64,000 nt of DNA, taken from NCBI GenBank assembly GCA_009602735.1, contig WELA01010214.1, positions 689,150-753,149 on the forward strand, written 5' to 3'. Below, one piece after another: positions 12,104 through 25,101 of this stretch. Origin of the DNA: Mesotaenium endlicherianum. Its lineage: Eukaryota; Streptophyta; Zygnematophyceae; Zygnematales; Mesotaeniaceae. The notes below the pieces were generated by a model. It made no database searches. It worked only from the letters and a program-made list of their open reading frames with translations, and was not told the origin of the DNA. Both the position numbers and the translations under genes were made by a program. Position 1 is the first letter of the stretch; each line of letters begins with the position of its first letter.

Positions 12104-12328
12104 GTAAGTCTCGATGGACGTGCCACTGTTGTTGTCGATCACATATCACAGCCCACATCACTCGTCTGGCCAATCCTTAGTTGACACATCTAGTATAAAC
12201 ATCTTCTTGCAGATAGGAGTTGCACAATTATCTGGAAGGTTAGCAGCACCGATTGTCTTATTTTCAAAGCTTCTCTATAGAAGCATCTAATTTGTGATGC
12301 TATAATTGTGAGTTATCTATGTGTGCAA

Positions 12329-12329
12329 N
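12329..12329. other. Single-N junction between the two repeat copies
   Basis: One ambiguous base sits exactly where copy 1 ends and copy 2 begins. The base to its left pairs with 20268 and the base to its right with 4390. This is the signature of two contigs abutted with a placeholder N. Confidence 0.95.
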
Positions 12330-12364
12330 TCGGACTTACTCTCTGCTGTTTGCCAATGCACCAG

Positions 12365-14582
12365 GTTGGGAGGCAGTTGGTAGCGCCAGCACCAGCGCCA
12401 GCAGCCGCCTTGTCCGCCAGGACCCAGCAGCAGCAGCAGCAGCAGCACCTGCGCCCGCAGCCTGCCACTCCGATGCTCCAGCCCGCTCCCGCAGTGCCCG
12501 CTGGCGTGCCTGCCTACGCGCCAGCTGCGCCCACGCTCCATGGCCCCCCTCCAGCATACACACCTGGCGTCTTCCCATGGGTCTACACCGTAAGCTCTTT
12601 AACTGCCCCTCCCTACCCCCGGCCCCCCGCCTGGGCTCCTTGGAGAATCCCCTTGTGACTCTAGGACAACTTAGCCAGTGCCTGCATGCTTGCCTGTCTG
12701 TTCATCCGGGCTGGCTGGTGGCCCTGCCTGCTGACGCGTGCGCACTGGCACGTGCGCGTCTCTCGTGCGTGCAGGTGACGTCGGGAACGGCCCACCGGGT
12801 GCGGGAGAAGCCGGACCGGGCGGCGCAGGTGGTGGGATTCCTGCAGCCGGGGCACACCGTGGTGGCCGTCATGCAGCAGGCGCAGTGGCTCAAGTAAGCT
12901 CCCGCCATGTGGCGCACGCGCACGCAGACGGGCACTCGTATCCCTTCTTTCCTGTTTCGTGACAAATGTGCTGCTTGTGGGCACCCTCCTGCAGTAACTG
13001 TACCCCCCCCTGCTCTGCTGGCATCGCCAGGAGTGGCACTGCAGAGGACACAGGCCCTGCAGTTCTCACGTGTGCTCATGGTGGTGGTGGCGTGGGACAG
13101 GCTGCAGGTGCCAGGCCACTTGAGCTGCTGGTCGCTGGCCGCCGACGAGCACAACATGTACCTTCGACGAGATCCATTTCCCGGCGATGTGGGTGCCCCC
13201 GACCCCCCCCCCCACCTCGCTCTTACTTTCTTCCCCTGTCAAGCAGCAGCAGCAGCAGAAGCAGCAGTGTGTGCCGCATGTGTACTTGTTGACTTCCGAT
13301 GGTGACCTGTGACCTGATGGAGTCAAGCAAGCCGCGAATTGCGAATGCCTCACAGCAGTGCCTCCCTCATCTGCACGCTCGCATTGCGTGCTTGACGCGC
13401 GGCAGAGGCCGCGTGCATAGAAGAAGATGCACACCCATGCCTGCTGATGTGCTTGGGAACACCTGCTTTCCATGTTGTGCGCATGCGTGCGTGCGTGCAT
13501 GCGTGCCCTTGCTCCTGCTCTCTGTTTGTGCAGATCAACGCAACCATCAGAGCCACGCGGCTTGCGGGCATTGAGAGCTTGCCTTTCGCCCGAGGCGCAG
13601 GAGGGCCGGCTTCGTTCCACCCTGCCTCTGGCGCGGGCATGCGCCCGCAGCCCGGCTACCGTCCGTCAACAGCTGGCGCGGGAGCTCCCCCCCCATACAT
13701 GCCCCAGAGGCCCATGCTCGACCCCATGCGCCCCACTCAAGCGCCCGGCGGAGCTGCTCTGGCTCCTCCCGTCGCTGCGAGGCCCATGCAGCAGCAGCTC
13801 TACAACCCGTGGCCCGTTAGCCTGCCTGGCGCGGGTGCTGCGGGAGCACCCCTGCCTCTGTACCCTGCTCCCCCTACTCCTCCGTCTGCTCCTCACACTC
13901 CTCCTCGCACCCCCCCGTATGCGGCACCTGCCCTCTACCACGAGCCTGCCGCCGGCGCCACGCTTCCCATTTCTCCTGCGCCTGCCCCTGCCCCTGCCGC
14001 TGCTCCTCCTCCAGCAGGCTCGGCCCTTCCAAGGCAAGGGCCAGGTGTCGATGCAGGCCGCTCTGCTGCCGAGATCTGCCACTACTGCTTCAAGAACAGC
14101 GCTGACTTCCTTCTCCTGGCCTGCCGTAAAAGCTCTTCCATCCTGGCCCTCCTGCAAACGTCCAGGCTTGTCGACTACGCGGGCAGCAAGCCCGCTGTAA
14201 CCTGCGTCTTTGGGCCTGCTGCCATCGATCTTTCCTCGTACCATCACGTCCTGTGCTTAGTCTCTGCTTGGTCTTTGCGCATCACGATAATTTCACAAAA
14301 ACTTTGAGGAGTCTATTTTGTTCATTGAATAGTGGTCCATTTTTCCTGCATGGTGCGTCAGCTCTTGGTCCTCCTCTGTTTTGCCGTACACGTCTACTTT
14401 CTATGTCTCGCGAGCTCTGCACCTGGTGTAGCCTCTATAGACTCTTTCCATGTCGTTGATTGCTTGTCCTCGCAGGGCATCTGGGTCCATGCTTGGAGTG
14501 CGACAAGTCGAAAGACTCGAGTCGTTGCGCTCGTCGCGATTGCGGCGTACAAGTCACTCAGCGCATTAGGATCTACAGGTAG
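12365..14582 (+). pseudogene. 3' half of the RING-finger gene (copy 2)
   Basis: Identical to the last five exons of the gene at 1-6642, here at 12365-12589, 12775-12893, 13101-13188, 13534-14125 and 14476-14582, covering the Gln/Pro-rich linker, the SH3-like region and the RING. The DCD-like and PAM2-like parts and the promoter are absent because the block starts within an intron. It is a 5'-truncated copy if the duplication is real, otherwise an assembly artefact. Confidence 0.8.
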
Positions 14583-16606
14583 CGCGCTGGCAACATTGAT
14601 GTTTGGGGGGGAAGCATTGCTCAAAGATGGCGGCAGCCTGTTAGCAGTGGTTGCTGTGCAGAACTTGATTGCATGGCAAGTAAATCTTGTGCAGTCCCTA
14701 GGGTGGGTTTGTGTCACGAGTCATGTGCTGTAGAGATGAAGTGTGCTATCACTAAGTGGTGGGCTGTTGTTTACTGGGTTTCGCCTCAATGACCAAGGTG
14801 CATAACCCTTGCGCTCAAGCAATTCTTGGGGCAACTGGGTTCAATATTTTTGCTTGTAAGGGAAGTTAGCTTTCTAGTCATCTTTTCTAAGCGCAAGGTT
14901 AAACTTTGAAGTTTGTTCAAATAGCAAGGAGCAATGGAATTGCAAGGAATGGCAGGCTTCCAGCACAGCACTGTGGGGAGAGCCAAAGCTTTGTGATGTG
15001 TGAAGGTGCATGTGAGGATGAGCTAAGCCTTACGGGGGAAGAGCTCTTGGGTTGACAAGTTTATTAGTCTATGATGCTTTCCGAGTGTATTGATTTTGTG
15101 AGGTACCAAACCTCCCACGAGGAACTTGAGACTTGGAGAGTTGCTTGCACTTGGACTTTCAAAACATAATATATTTTTGAAACAAATATCCCAGTTTGTT
15201 TGTTTCCATTCAGTGTGACGTCAACAATGCGACATTTAGAAACATAGGGCAAAATGGATTGTTGACACTAGAAGGTGCTGACGCACATAAAGTTCACAAT
15301 TTTATGTCACAATATGCCGAAGGATGTCTTGAAATCATTTTGTGCTAGCAACCTCACTTACTTGCGTATCTAAAGCTTTCAAATGATTCAAGACAGCAAG
15401 AGTCAAGCTTATAGTAAGGTTGAATGGGATCTTGATAAAGACAAAGTCATTGTAGAGATCGTAGAAGCATTATTTGCTCCTTAACTTACCCTTCCCACCC
15501 TACTTGAGCACAGCCTGATGGTGACCATTGTGCTCACTTACACAAGTGGATGTGTGGAAGGTGCCAAACGGTCAACCAAAGTAGATAGACGAAGACTCCG
15601 TTGAGTAGCTTGTAGAATCTGAAAAGTACAACACCGTTGTCATCTTGCAACGAGCTATGACCTATCGTTCTTATATGGTAGTCTATGTTCACGAACGGTC
15701 CACTTATTACTCGCTTCTTTTATAGCCACTCCCCTGCTTGCACTCGCCTTTATGTAATCGTCTGTGATCAGAATGGACAATCGCTGTTATGGCAATTACT
15801 TTAAAACCGGGGTCACAACGCCAAAACCTTCCTGTCGCGAGTAGCGAATGACAAGGAGTATGGTCCATCTGGCGTACTATCTTGCCAAACAGAAAGTATA
15901 TCATGAACAAACATAAAGGTACAGTTTGCCCGGGGCCGTAAGCCGCGGTCGTTTCGTACTCCCCATTTGTTAGTAAATGACGAGGGCTGGACGCGTGTCT
16001 AGTCCATTCTGGACTACCTTCACTTCGGTTTCGTAGGGAGTATTGGCCCACTTTTCGTCTTTGGTGCTGCTCATTATTCTTCCTCGTGCTCATGCACGAT
16101 CTGCGTCTTGCGAAGTGGCCCACTTCTTATCTTAGTTTCTGCCGAGACTAGAGTAGTTGCGGCGATCAAATGCAACGCTTTGCCTACAATATTTTTCGTT
16201 ACATCACCGCACGAAGGTGTAGAACAACCACGTTGGTGAGTTTCACATTTTTCTCGAGTGTGTTGATCTTTAAGAGGTGTTCATATTATCTCTGAGATCC
16301 TGACGCATAGACGATGCCTCCTCTTCACTTGAGATTTTTATTTTTATAGCGCGCGCTCTTCTTTCCGCTTGGCGGCACCATTACCAACAGCATGACTAGG
16401 AATGGCGAAGTAGGCCTACTCTGGTTTATTGTTCTCTAACAAAATCGTGTGTGGCTGGCACGGCAGGGCCTCTGAACACTTCAAACAAAACGGAGTGAGA
16501 AGATGCAGATGAAGTCTCCGAGGTACCAGGAGCAGTAGTGGAGGAAACCGATGCTGGAGGAGGGAGACTGCCGCCACGGCAGTGCACTGGCAGAGTGTCC
16601 CGACGC
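14583..16606. other. Gene-free spacer (copy 2)
   Basis: Identical to 6643-8666. No gene or distinct element is seen. Confidence 0.6.
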
Positions 16607-18170
16607 ATGACATGTCGGGGTACGGAGCTGGCGGACCTTCCGGAAGAGATTCTGGAGCCCATCCTGCAGGCAGCCCTCCACCAGGTGCGGTGGGCCCAGG
16701 GGCACGCGGACCCCGAGCTTGTCCCTGCCCTCAGGAGCATCTGCCGAACGTGGGACCGGGCCGTGTGCTTCTTCCTGGAGCACGCGCGCCTCGCTGACCA
16801 GCAGGCCGATGCGGGGCTGGCCCTCTCCGGGCTGCACAAGTGCAGCAAGGTGACTCACCTGCAGCTGGAAGTGTGCCCTCAAGGATGCGGTGCCGAGCTC
16901 CTGAGAGAGCTGGCCGAGGGGTTCCCCCGCATCACTTCGTTCGACATCGAGCTCCACCTGGGGTGGGCGACTCTGCGCCACCTCGTGCCCTTCCTCTCCC
17001 GCAGGACCAGCCTGCGGAAGCTGAGGCTGGCGTTCAATGACAGGCAGGCGGCGAAGGGCGCCTGCGGGCAGATGCTGCGGGTCAGCGAGTGGCGCGAGTA
17101 CGGCGCCCGGCTGGCAGGCCTGGACTTCAGCGCGCTCACACGGCTCCACACGCTCACGCTCGACTACGAGAAGCTGTTCTTTTGCACCCGATGAGGCCTT
17201 TGTGCAGACTGGCGCCGCCGACTTCAGGCTGCCAGTGAGCACCTCGCTGTTGAAGCTCCCTGGTCTGCACGACTTCCACCTGGTGGCTCCCTACACGGGA
17301 CACGTGGCGCTGTTCCCCGCGTGGCTGGGGGGGCTGGAGGCCTTGGTTAGTTTGCGTTTGAGCTGCGCCGGCTGGCATTGCTCGCGCCTGCTGGTGCTGA
17401 CAGCCGGGGCCATGCACGCCCTGGAGGACCTCGACCTCAGCTTCGGCCCCGACAGCATAATCGGCAATGCGGAGCTGGCCCCCCTGGACCCGGCCTCGGG
17501 CTGCCTTCCCTGGCTGACAGCGCTGGCGTTGTGCTACGGGTGGCTGGCGGACTCGGCCGCGGCGCAGGAGACCCTGGCGCGGGTGATCTACAACCCGCGC
17601 TTGGAGCAGCTGCGCCTCTGGTGCGACCGGCTGCCGCTGCTGCGCAGGCCCCTGCCCAAGCTGGAGGACCTCGAGCTCCACGTGAGCGCGGAGCACGCGC
17701 ACTTCCAGCGCGACCTGCTCGCGCTCACGCCCGCACTGAGCTCCCTGCAGCTGCAGTTGGGGGCTGCCGCGACCTGGCCCGAGCTGGGCGGCCACCTCTC
17801 GCCGCTGGCGTCGCTGACGCTGGGCTGCCGCCGGCCGAGGGGTTCCTGCGACGTGCGTGGCGTGCGCAACACGCTCGAAAAGCTCGCGGTGGATACCTGC
17901 GGGCTGCTTGATGTCATGGCAGGGGTGTTTGAGCTCGGCCCCGTCACAGCTGTCGCACTTACGTGCTTATGCCGCTCTGAAGGCACAAACATACGCAGAC
18001 GTTTTTTGTCTTATGAGGAGTACCGGGTGGCGGGAGAGCCCTGCTGCCACTTGGAAGGTTCCAAGGCCCGGCACCTCTTCCGCGACATGCGGGGCGGGCG
18101 TCCGCCAGCCGGCGAGAAGGGGGGGTGCTTACACCGTTTGGGAAGAGTTTTGTTGTATGAGCTAGGGTGA
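16607..18170 (+). CDS. F-box/leucine-rich-repeat-like protein, reading frame shifted once (copy 2)
   Basis: Same sequence as 8667-10230, including the ATG start, the F-box-like ELADLPEEIL and the LRR units. It carries the same loss of frame in the T-rich run near 17175-17182. Two independent gene copies would be expected to differ somewhere; none was seen, which favours one real locus. Confidence 0.65.
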
Positions 18171-19343
18171 CCATGCACTTGTGTTCACGTCGAATATGCA
18201 CCCTGAGTAGGCAGAGCTTTTGCTAGAGCATTCATATGGAAGTTTGTGAGTAGTGGTCTTCAGCTGCATTTATTTATAACCACAGGCCGTTTAATATAAG
18301 GCACTAACTTAGAATGTGGATGCCGTGATTGGTCGTGCAATCCATAATGTGAAAGGAGATATGTTTTTTTGTGAAAGTGCAAGCTGCTGCTGAAAGAAGT
18401 ATATTCCGTAAAACTTTAAGTAGCGACTTCCTGAAGAGGGTCATCCATTACACCACTTTATTAGTTTGTCTTTTGCGCCATATTAGGCCATGGCCCATGG
18501 CAACCACGTAGGCAGTAGATTGTGCCACCTAGAAAATGGAAGTTTCTAAAATTTACCTCATGTACTTGTTTATCCCTTACACAGATAACAGATACAGATT
18601 GTCAATGAAGTAGGATAGTGTGTCGGAAATACTTTAAATGGTTTGATTAAAAAAAAAGAACTGAAACAGAAGAACAACATACGGGTTTCTCAGGCAAAGG
18701 AGCGCGTATGGAACTTTGCATTATTGGGTCTTAGAAGTCGGAAATTTTGTTCATATCAATCTCAAGTTGGGATGAACCTTCCTCTGACTCCACCTTCATG
18801 ACTGCCTTCTTATGAGCCTAGACGAGCTATTCATGCACGTCTCACGTGGAAGTCTCCCAGCTTATTTCTAATATTTTCAAGTTTAACGAGATGAAATTAG
18901 TTAGGGTGTAAGAGAATTGACTAAGCGTAACTGAAGTGCTAAAACGTACTCCACTGGTATAGTTTCAATGGCGTCAAATTTGGATCCAATACTTTCATAC
19001 TGGAGCGGCACATTCACGTGACGTCAGGCTTTAAATGTTGGTACACTGGGCCGTACTTTTAACACGCGCGTTGGAACTGAACTTTTAAGCCAAGCTGAGC
19101 CAAGCATGGCTGTACTCTTTCTACGAGAACTATATGTGAGCTGGGTTTAAGAACGTGAGCTAGCTGACCTTCTTCTTATACTAACATATTATTGTTGCCT
19201 TTCTGATCGTTTCTTCTCCTAAAGCTCGGGATTTGAAGTTGGTGAAGTATACAAGTTGAGACTTCGCTTACTTATAGTTGTGTCAGATATAAAAGCGTCC
19301 TGTTGTTGCCGGTGGAGCCTCGATCAATAGAACGTCAGCCATC
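18171..19343. other. AT-rich spacer upstream of the complete SmE gene
   Basis: Identical to 10231-11403. It contains the 3' flank of the F-box gene and the SmE promoter; no gene is seen. Confidence 0.6.
19015..19295 (+). promoter_or_regulatory. SmE promoter: G-box/C-box composite and TATA box
   Basis: CACGTGACGTCA at 19015-19026 overlaps a G-box (CACGTG) with the palindrome TGACGTCA, both classical plant bZIP sites. TATAAAAG at 19288-19295 lies about 50 bp before the SmE ATG, so the 5' UTR would be short. Function is inferred from motif and position only. The same sites occur at 11075-11086 and 11348-11355 in copy 1. Confidence 0.5.
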
Positions 19344-21539
19344 ATGGCGACCACTAAAGTACAGCGTATTATGACACAGCCGATTGTGAGTAACTCTTTT
19401 GTTTGTTTGCCTACCGTTGCGCTGCTAGTATGATGAATATGCTGGCACATTCGTGCACACAAAACTTACAGTCCACTGAGAACGCAAACTTTGCTGGCTA
19501 GTTTGAAAAGAACAATTTTGGTGTATGGCTCCCTAGTTTTGCTGGGTTAGTCTGGAAAGTCATTTTGACCAGGCTCGTGCTTGTTTGGCACAGCCTTTAG
19601 GCTTGCTTATTAAAGTCCTACCATGAACCGTACAGACATAAATGCGAAGTACTTTGACGTGGAGTTAGGTGTTGTACTGAGGAAGGTGGTTCTAGATGGA
19701 GTCAGCTATGCACGGTATGGGTTTTCCGTAATAGACTTTTTTTTGATTAGAGTATCTGATCACAAGTATTTTAACGGGTTTCCTTGTAAGGGCAGATTGG
19801 CTCCTGGTACTTCTAGTCACATTGACATGTGGTTTGTCGACGTGGTCATTAGAATGACTGGAAGTTGCAGTTAATATTGATGCTAGTTGTTCATACAACT
19901 TGAAATCAGGCTTGTCTCTGTGCATTCATCCTTCACGTACATATCTGTCAGCTCTCATTTTCTAATCTCGCTAATTGATTGTTGGCTTTGGACGTCCTGT
20001 GTCGGGGGTGTCACAGAATCTAATCTTCAGATTCTTGCAAAGTGTAAGTCTCGATGGACGTGCCACTGTTGTTGTCGATCACATATCACAGCCCACATCA
20101 CTCGTCTGGCCAATCCTTAGTTGACACATCTAGTATAAACATCTTCTTGCAGATAGGAGTTGCACAATTATCTGGAAGGTTAGCAGCACCGATTGTCTTA
20201 TTTTCAAAGCTTCTCTATAGAAGCATCTAATTTGTGATGCTATAATTGTGAGTTATCTATGTGTGCAACTCGTGTAACTTGTCAAGCACCTGTAGCTCCG
20301 CAGTTAGCTATTTGACTCTGTGAAAGCGACAAAGTATAGCTTGCTGATTCCAAGTCATTATTGCATGGGGCTTTTGGAGTTAGCTCGTACATTTTGTGTG
20401 CTGCTTCAGCTGCACTATACGCATTTGGTTCGTCACTCCGTCAACCTTTTGGTCTCATACATCCTTCAGCAGTACCTCCATGATTCAGGGGCCCAACTCG
20501 AATTCATATCTTTTCTAGGCTTCACTGCTTAATTGCTGGTGTTGTGTATCTTTTACAAGGGAAATACCGAAGTCAAGACTATCATACGGGGCTGGGGTGG
20601 TTGCCTACCCTAAGTCAAGAAATTGAGATGTGTTCTTATCCTTGTTGTTGAGATGGTCGTGGGGCAATTGGGATGCAGAAAGCAAGGATTCAGATATGGC
20701 TGTTTGAGCAGAAGGACATGAGGATCGAGGGACGTATCATTGTGAGTCATTTCTGTCAACTTGACCTGGCCGCGATGTCTCCTAGATAGGGCCAAATGGT
20801 ACTATGCATCACCTTTGTGGAAACGTAGTGTACTTCGGTATATCCTATGTAGTTGGTTTGCTACTTAAGGGTCTCTTCCAGGAGCCCTGAACGGGAGGTG
20901 TGGCAAGACCTATATGCTTTTTGTTGTACATGTTTTCTAGATGCTGATTTGTCCTGATGTGCCTCGCAGGGGTTTGACGAGTACATGAACTTGGTTCTCG
21001 AAGATGCCGAGGAGGTCTCGCTCAAAAAGAAGACAAGGAAACCTTTAGGTCAGCCACTTACCTTGATAACAAGCCCCAAGCATTTCACTGGTTCCTGCAT
21101 ATGATAGCTTGCCATGAGCTTGGTGGGGAGTGCCGGGAGAATATGAAGTTTGATCAAAGTTTGCAGCAACATGGCATCAAAAATTAAGCTGCTTCTTTCC
21201 TACACTGCCAGGAAGATTTTTCTTCTCAGATCTAGACTAATCTGAGTTGTGCTTATGTCTGCAGGGAGAATATTGCTCAAGGGCGACAACATCACGCTCA
21301 TGATGAGCACGTAAGTAGTCAACCTTCAACTTTTATTGTTCTTGTTTTGTGCTCTCATATCTTGGTTGCTGCTTTGGTTCTGGTTGCAGACTTCCAAAGA
21401 GGTGTGCTTCTCACTTTTTTGTCTATGCCAGCAATGCATAGATCTCGTCCAGCAGTTTCATGCATTTGAGATGGTTGTTCGTCACCACTACAGGAAAGCT
21501 GATACGGTTCGTCTGTTTGGTGCCTACAGGGGGAAATAA
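19344..21539 (+). CDS. SmE: Small nuclear ribonucleoprotein E (SmE)
   Basis: Core Sm protein of the heptameric ring on U1, U2, U4 and U5 snRNAs in the spliceosome. Six exons with GT-AG introns: 19344-19385, 20017-20043, 20679-20741, 20970-21048, 21265-21310 and 21530-21539. They encode 88 residues, the usual plant length. Start [14 protein letters not shown], Sm1 motif around [17 protein letters not shown] and [10 protein letters not shown], Sm2 motif [14 protein letters not shown], and the plant-type ending TGK. The last exon is only 10 nt, finishing a Thr codon and adding Gly-Lys-stop; longer readings from earlier acceptors (near 21389 or 21493) give non-conserved tails. Exons 1-2 lie inside the repeated block and exons 3-6 only here, so this is the complete copy. 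Confidence 0.96.
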
Positions 21540-21919
21540 CAAGAGGTCTAGTCCCAGTCATTGTATAACTACGTACTTCGCGAGGTAGCAACTTAGAATC
21601 GCACTTGGTGACAGTTGCAAGGTAGTAATTAGAGAGATCTGTGTTGAAACATAGTATTAGAAAATGCAGGTATAAAAGATATATCTTTAGAATGACTTCC
21701 TTTCCTTCAGCCTTCGGAGCCAAATGAAATTACTGCCGCTTTGGAACACAATAAGGGAATTCAGCAATACAACTGGAATTTCCTTGTCATGGTCACACAT
21801 GAGAATCAATTGCAGTACTTGTGCCAGTATTTCAGTGGATTTTTAATCTCACTATCAAACCGCATTTGATAATGTGCCATGGCAACGCTCCTTCTGTAGT
21901 CTATCTAGAAGACCTCAAA
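21540..21919. other. Intergenic region between convergent SmE and sufD
   Basis: About 380 bp shared by the 3' ends of SmE (plus) and sufD (minus). AT-rich and presumably holding both polyadenylation regions; no gene is seen. Confidence 0.6.
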
Positions 21920-24900
21920 CTAGTCTCGTAAGACACTGGAGTCCATCGCACCTTCAGCTGCAAGGGCACCCTTGATTGTGCTCTCCACACGCTTTTTTAA
22001 GCTGTCATATGGCAACTTCTCAATGACCTGCAGTTACAGGAGACTATAGTCAGCTGAGTATTTGCCACAGTCGGCAAAGTGTACAGACGTGAAGCTGGCA
22101 CGCCATAAATATTGGAAGATCACGAGACATTATGGCCCAGCTTTCCCAGTGAAGAGGTGCAGAAATTGAAAGTTTACATCTGCCTCTAGGGAGCAGTCCG
22201 ACACGCACGCAGGTATATCATCAGGGCAACCAGCAGCCTTGAATGGGGTATTGTCTCACCTCAGCGCTGAAAGAGAAGACCAGAGCTGAGCGGGCCATGG
22301 TCTCGTCGATTCCGCGTGCCCGAAAATAGAAGAGCTGCTCGTCCTCCAGGTCGCTGATGGCGGCTCCGTGGGTGCACTTGACGTCGTCGGCCACAATCTG
22401 CAGGTTCGGCTTCACGTTGATGGTGCCGCGGGACTTGAGCAGAAGGCTGCGGCTAAGCTGCCCGGCGTCGGTCTGCTGCGCATACCTGCTCACCGGCTCC
22501 GCGCATGCCCACGCGTGTCATGGACTACCAGTGCTGGCTAGCGTAAAGGCGGCAGGGTCAACATAATTACTTGTGCACTGAAGTCAGCACAGGGTAGTAA
22601 CGCAACTCAACATTGTGCGAAAGCCACAGGTAGCGCTCAGCACCCCCCGTTATGATTGTTCACAGCACCTACCCTTGCCCTCTATATGTGATGGTCATAC
22701 AGCTCAGATACAGCGGCAGAATTGGTGGTGACAGGAACATCAGCGGATTGCCCTTGAGGCCCCCAAACTGACAGCTGCCATACCGACAGAGGACCACAAG
22801 AGTGGACAAGAATGCGACAAGCGCAAGGCGCCAAACCGCGATCCGCCAAGCACCGGTTGGCATGCATTACTCAAACCTGAAGACGCCAACAGCAGGGGAG
22901 GGGTCAGAGATCTGTCGGACCGCTACCCGTATCGCACAGCATTACACGCAATGTCCTCAACCAGACACGCCCTTCAGCCACAAAACCCCCCCCAGCCCTC
23001 TACCCCCCCCACCCGCCCGCCGGCCCTCCAGTCTCTTCTTGGCCACGGCGGGCACCTGTTGACGCGCACATTGCCGTCGAACACCGCGTGGCCCGTGGAG
23101 TCCGTGACGATGCACTTGTGCAGCTGGCGCGTCTGGCCGCGCGGGTGGCTCAGCTCCAGCGAGCTGTGCAGGTCCTGCAGCTGCCGCTGCCCCGCCAGGC
23201 TGAATGTGGACAGCTCCGTCACCGTGTCGGGCCCCAGCTGCTCCAGCCGGAAGTTGTGACGCGACAGGCGCCCGCCCAGGCCGGCCTCCACCATGGTGTA
23301 CGTGCTCTCCTCGTCCTGCTCACATCCACACCCGCCGCTCGCACCCCCACCCGCACCTGTGCCCGTTGGTCTCTATTTCGTCGCACTCTCCGTTTACCTA
23401 CATACACGATGCGCAATCTTGTCCAATCTTGAGGCCATGGTTGCAGGTGTCTGACGAGGTGAAAGAAGTTACAAGAAGTTGCAGAAAGAGCGCCCCTTGA
23501 CACGACTCTGCCGCTGCCCGAGAGTGGCACTGCGCCAATACTACAGGGATGCAGGGACACCTGCTGCACTCTCTCGTTGCACAAGGGCTGCGGCAAGAGT
23601 CCGGAGACACGTGTCGCGAGCATCGCCCTCGGCCGCACTGCAGTCAGAACTCCCTTCGCCTTCTCATGCTCCACCTTGCCCCTCCCCATGCTACATCACT
23701 GCGTCCACTCGTTTTCTCTGTGCAGCCATTCCGGAACAAGGCTCGCTACCTTCCTCTGCCAGCTACTGCAGAGGGAAGCTCCCGGACCTAAGGTGACCCC
23801 GCTTCTGGCTTTTGAGACGCGGAGCCCAAAGTCCCACGGGCTGTGTCAGCTACAGCAGGCGGCTGGCCCGTTCCCTTTACACCCTAAGTGATCCAAATCG
23901 ACCGCTGTCCAACAAAGGGACAGACGCCCACTGACTGCATCAGTGAGTGAGCTAGCCCAGCTGCTCCCCCTGCTGCCTCTCGTAGGCTTTCCGCTCGATA
24001 AATGAATTGGGCGAAGGTTACACAACCAGCAGTTCAATGACTAGTCCGCCCTCCCATGGCAGCGAGCTAGACCGCACGCACGCTGACAGAGTGCTGGCAG
24101 AAGGCCGCACACAAGGGAATCCTTGCAACCACAACCTCTCTAAGAGCAACCCTCTCGTCCCCTCCCCCCTCTCCCCCCCGCCCCGCCCGCCCNNNNNNNN
24201 NNNNNNNNNNNNNNNNNNNNNNNNNNNNNNNNNNNNNNNNNNNNNNNNNNNNNNNNNNNNNNNNNNNNNNNNNNNNNNNNNNNNNNNNNNNNNNNNNNNN
24301 NNNNNNNNNNNNNNNNNNNNNNNNNNNNNNNNNNNNNNNNNNNNNNNNNNNNNNNNNNCCCGCCCGCAGCCGCCCCCTGCCTACCTGTGCGACGGCGGTG
24401 GTCCTGATGTGGAAGGCGTCGCGCGCCTGCTGCTGCAGGTAGCTGTGCACCACGCGCGCCCTCTTGGCCACCACAAACTCCGCCACGCTGTTCACGAAGC
24501 AGCCCCCGCCCCCCAGGTACTCCTCCACCACCTGCACCTCCGCGCCCTCCCCCGCCACCACCAGCAGCCGGGGGCTCGACACGCGCGCGCTGCCCGCCTG
24601 GGCGCTCCCCGTGGAGTAGTACAGCACGTGGACGGGGGCCTCCAGCTTCACACCAGCTGGCACCGCCACCACCCCCACATCTGCCGCGCCCACGCCGTTG
24701 AGGGCTGCAAAGAGGTCGAGCTGCGCGGTGAGCCTGCAGAAGGACAGGACGGGACAGGAAAGGGCATGCGATGCAAGCGCGACGCAAAACCCCCCAGAGC
24801 CCATGAGACTCGCCTCGCCTCGCCTGACCTTACACGACCCACCTCAGGCTTTTCTCGCCTGCAGCCTGTTGCTAAACCCTGATGAGCGCTCAGAGCGAGC

Positions 24901-25029
24901 TTCTCAATGCCGCGATCAACCCTGCCTGCGTGCGTGCCACGCTGCACGCCAACCATGCTCGGAGTTGGCCCTTGACAGCGGCATTCGCTCAGTAGCAGGC
25001 ATACCCCTTCCCAGTGCCGCTAAGAGAGA

Positions 25030-25101
<72 letters not shown>

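Larger units (their letters stand above)
4390..12328. repeat. 7,939-bp direct repeat, copy 1
   Basis: The block from 4390 recurs from 12330 at a constant offset of 7,940 with no difference noticed on reading the two copies. It runs from an intron of the RING gene through the F-box/LRR gene to the first intron-exon pairs of the SmE gene. A single N at 12329 is the only base between the copies. In this copy the RING gene is complete and the SmE gene is cut after exon 2. Either a very recent tandem duplication or, more likely, an uncollapsed overlap between two contigs. Confidence 0.95.
12330..20268. repeat. 7,939-bp direct repeat, copy 2
   Basis: Second copy of the block at 4390-12328, in the same orientation. 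After 20268 the sequence continues into the rest of the SmE gene, whereas copy 1 stops at the N. Here the SmE gene is complete and the RING gene lacks its 5' exons. Each boundary-spanning gene is therefore whole in exactly one copy, as expected for one locus represented twice. Confidence 0.95.

Noticed and set aside
21336-21539. 67-residue frame at the end of SmE
   Set aside because: The only coding part is the last 10 bases; the rest is intron by comparison with the plant SmE end.
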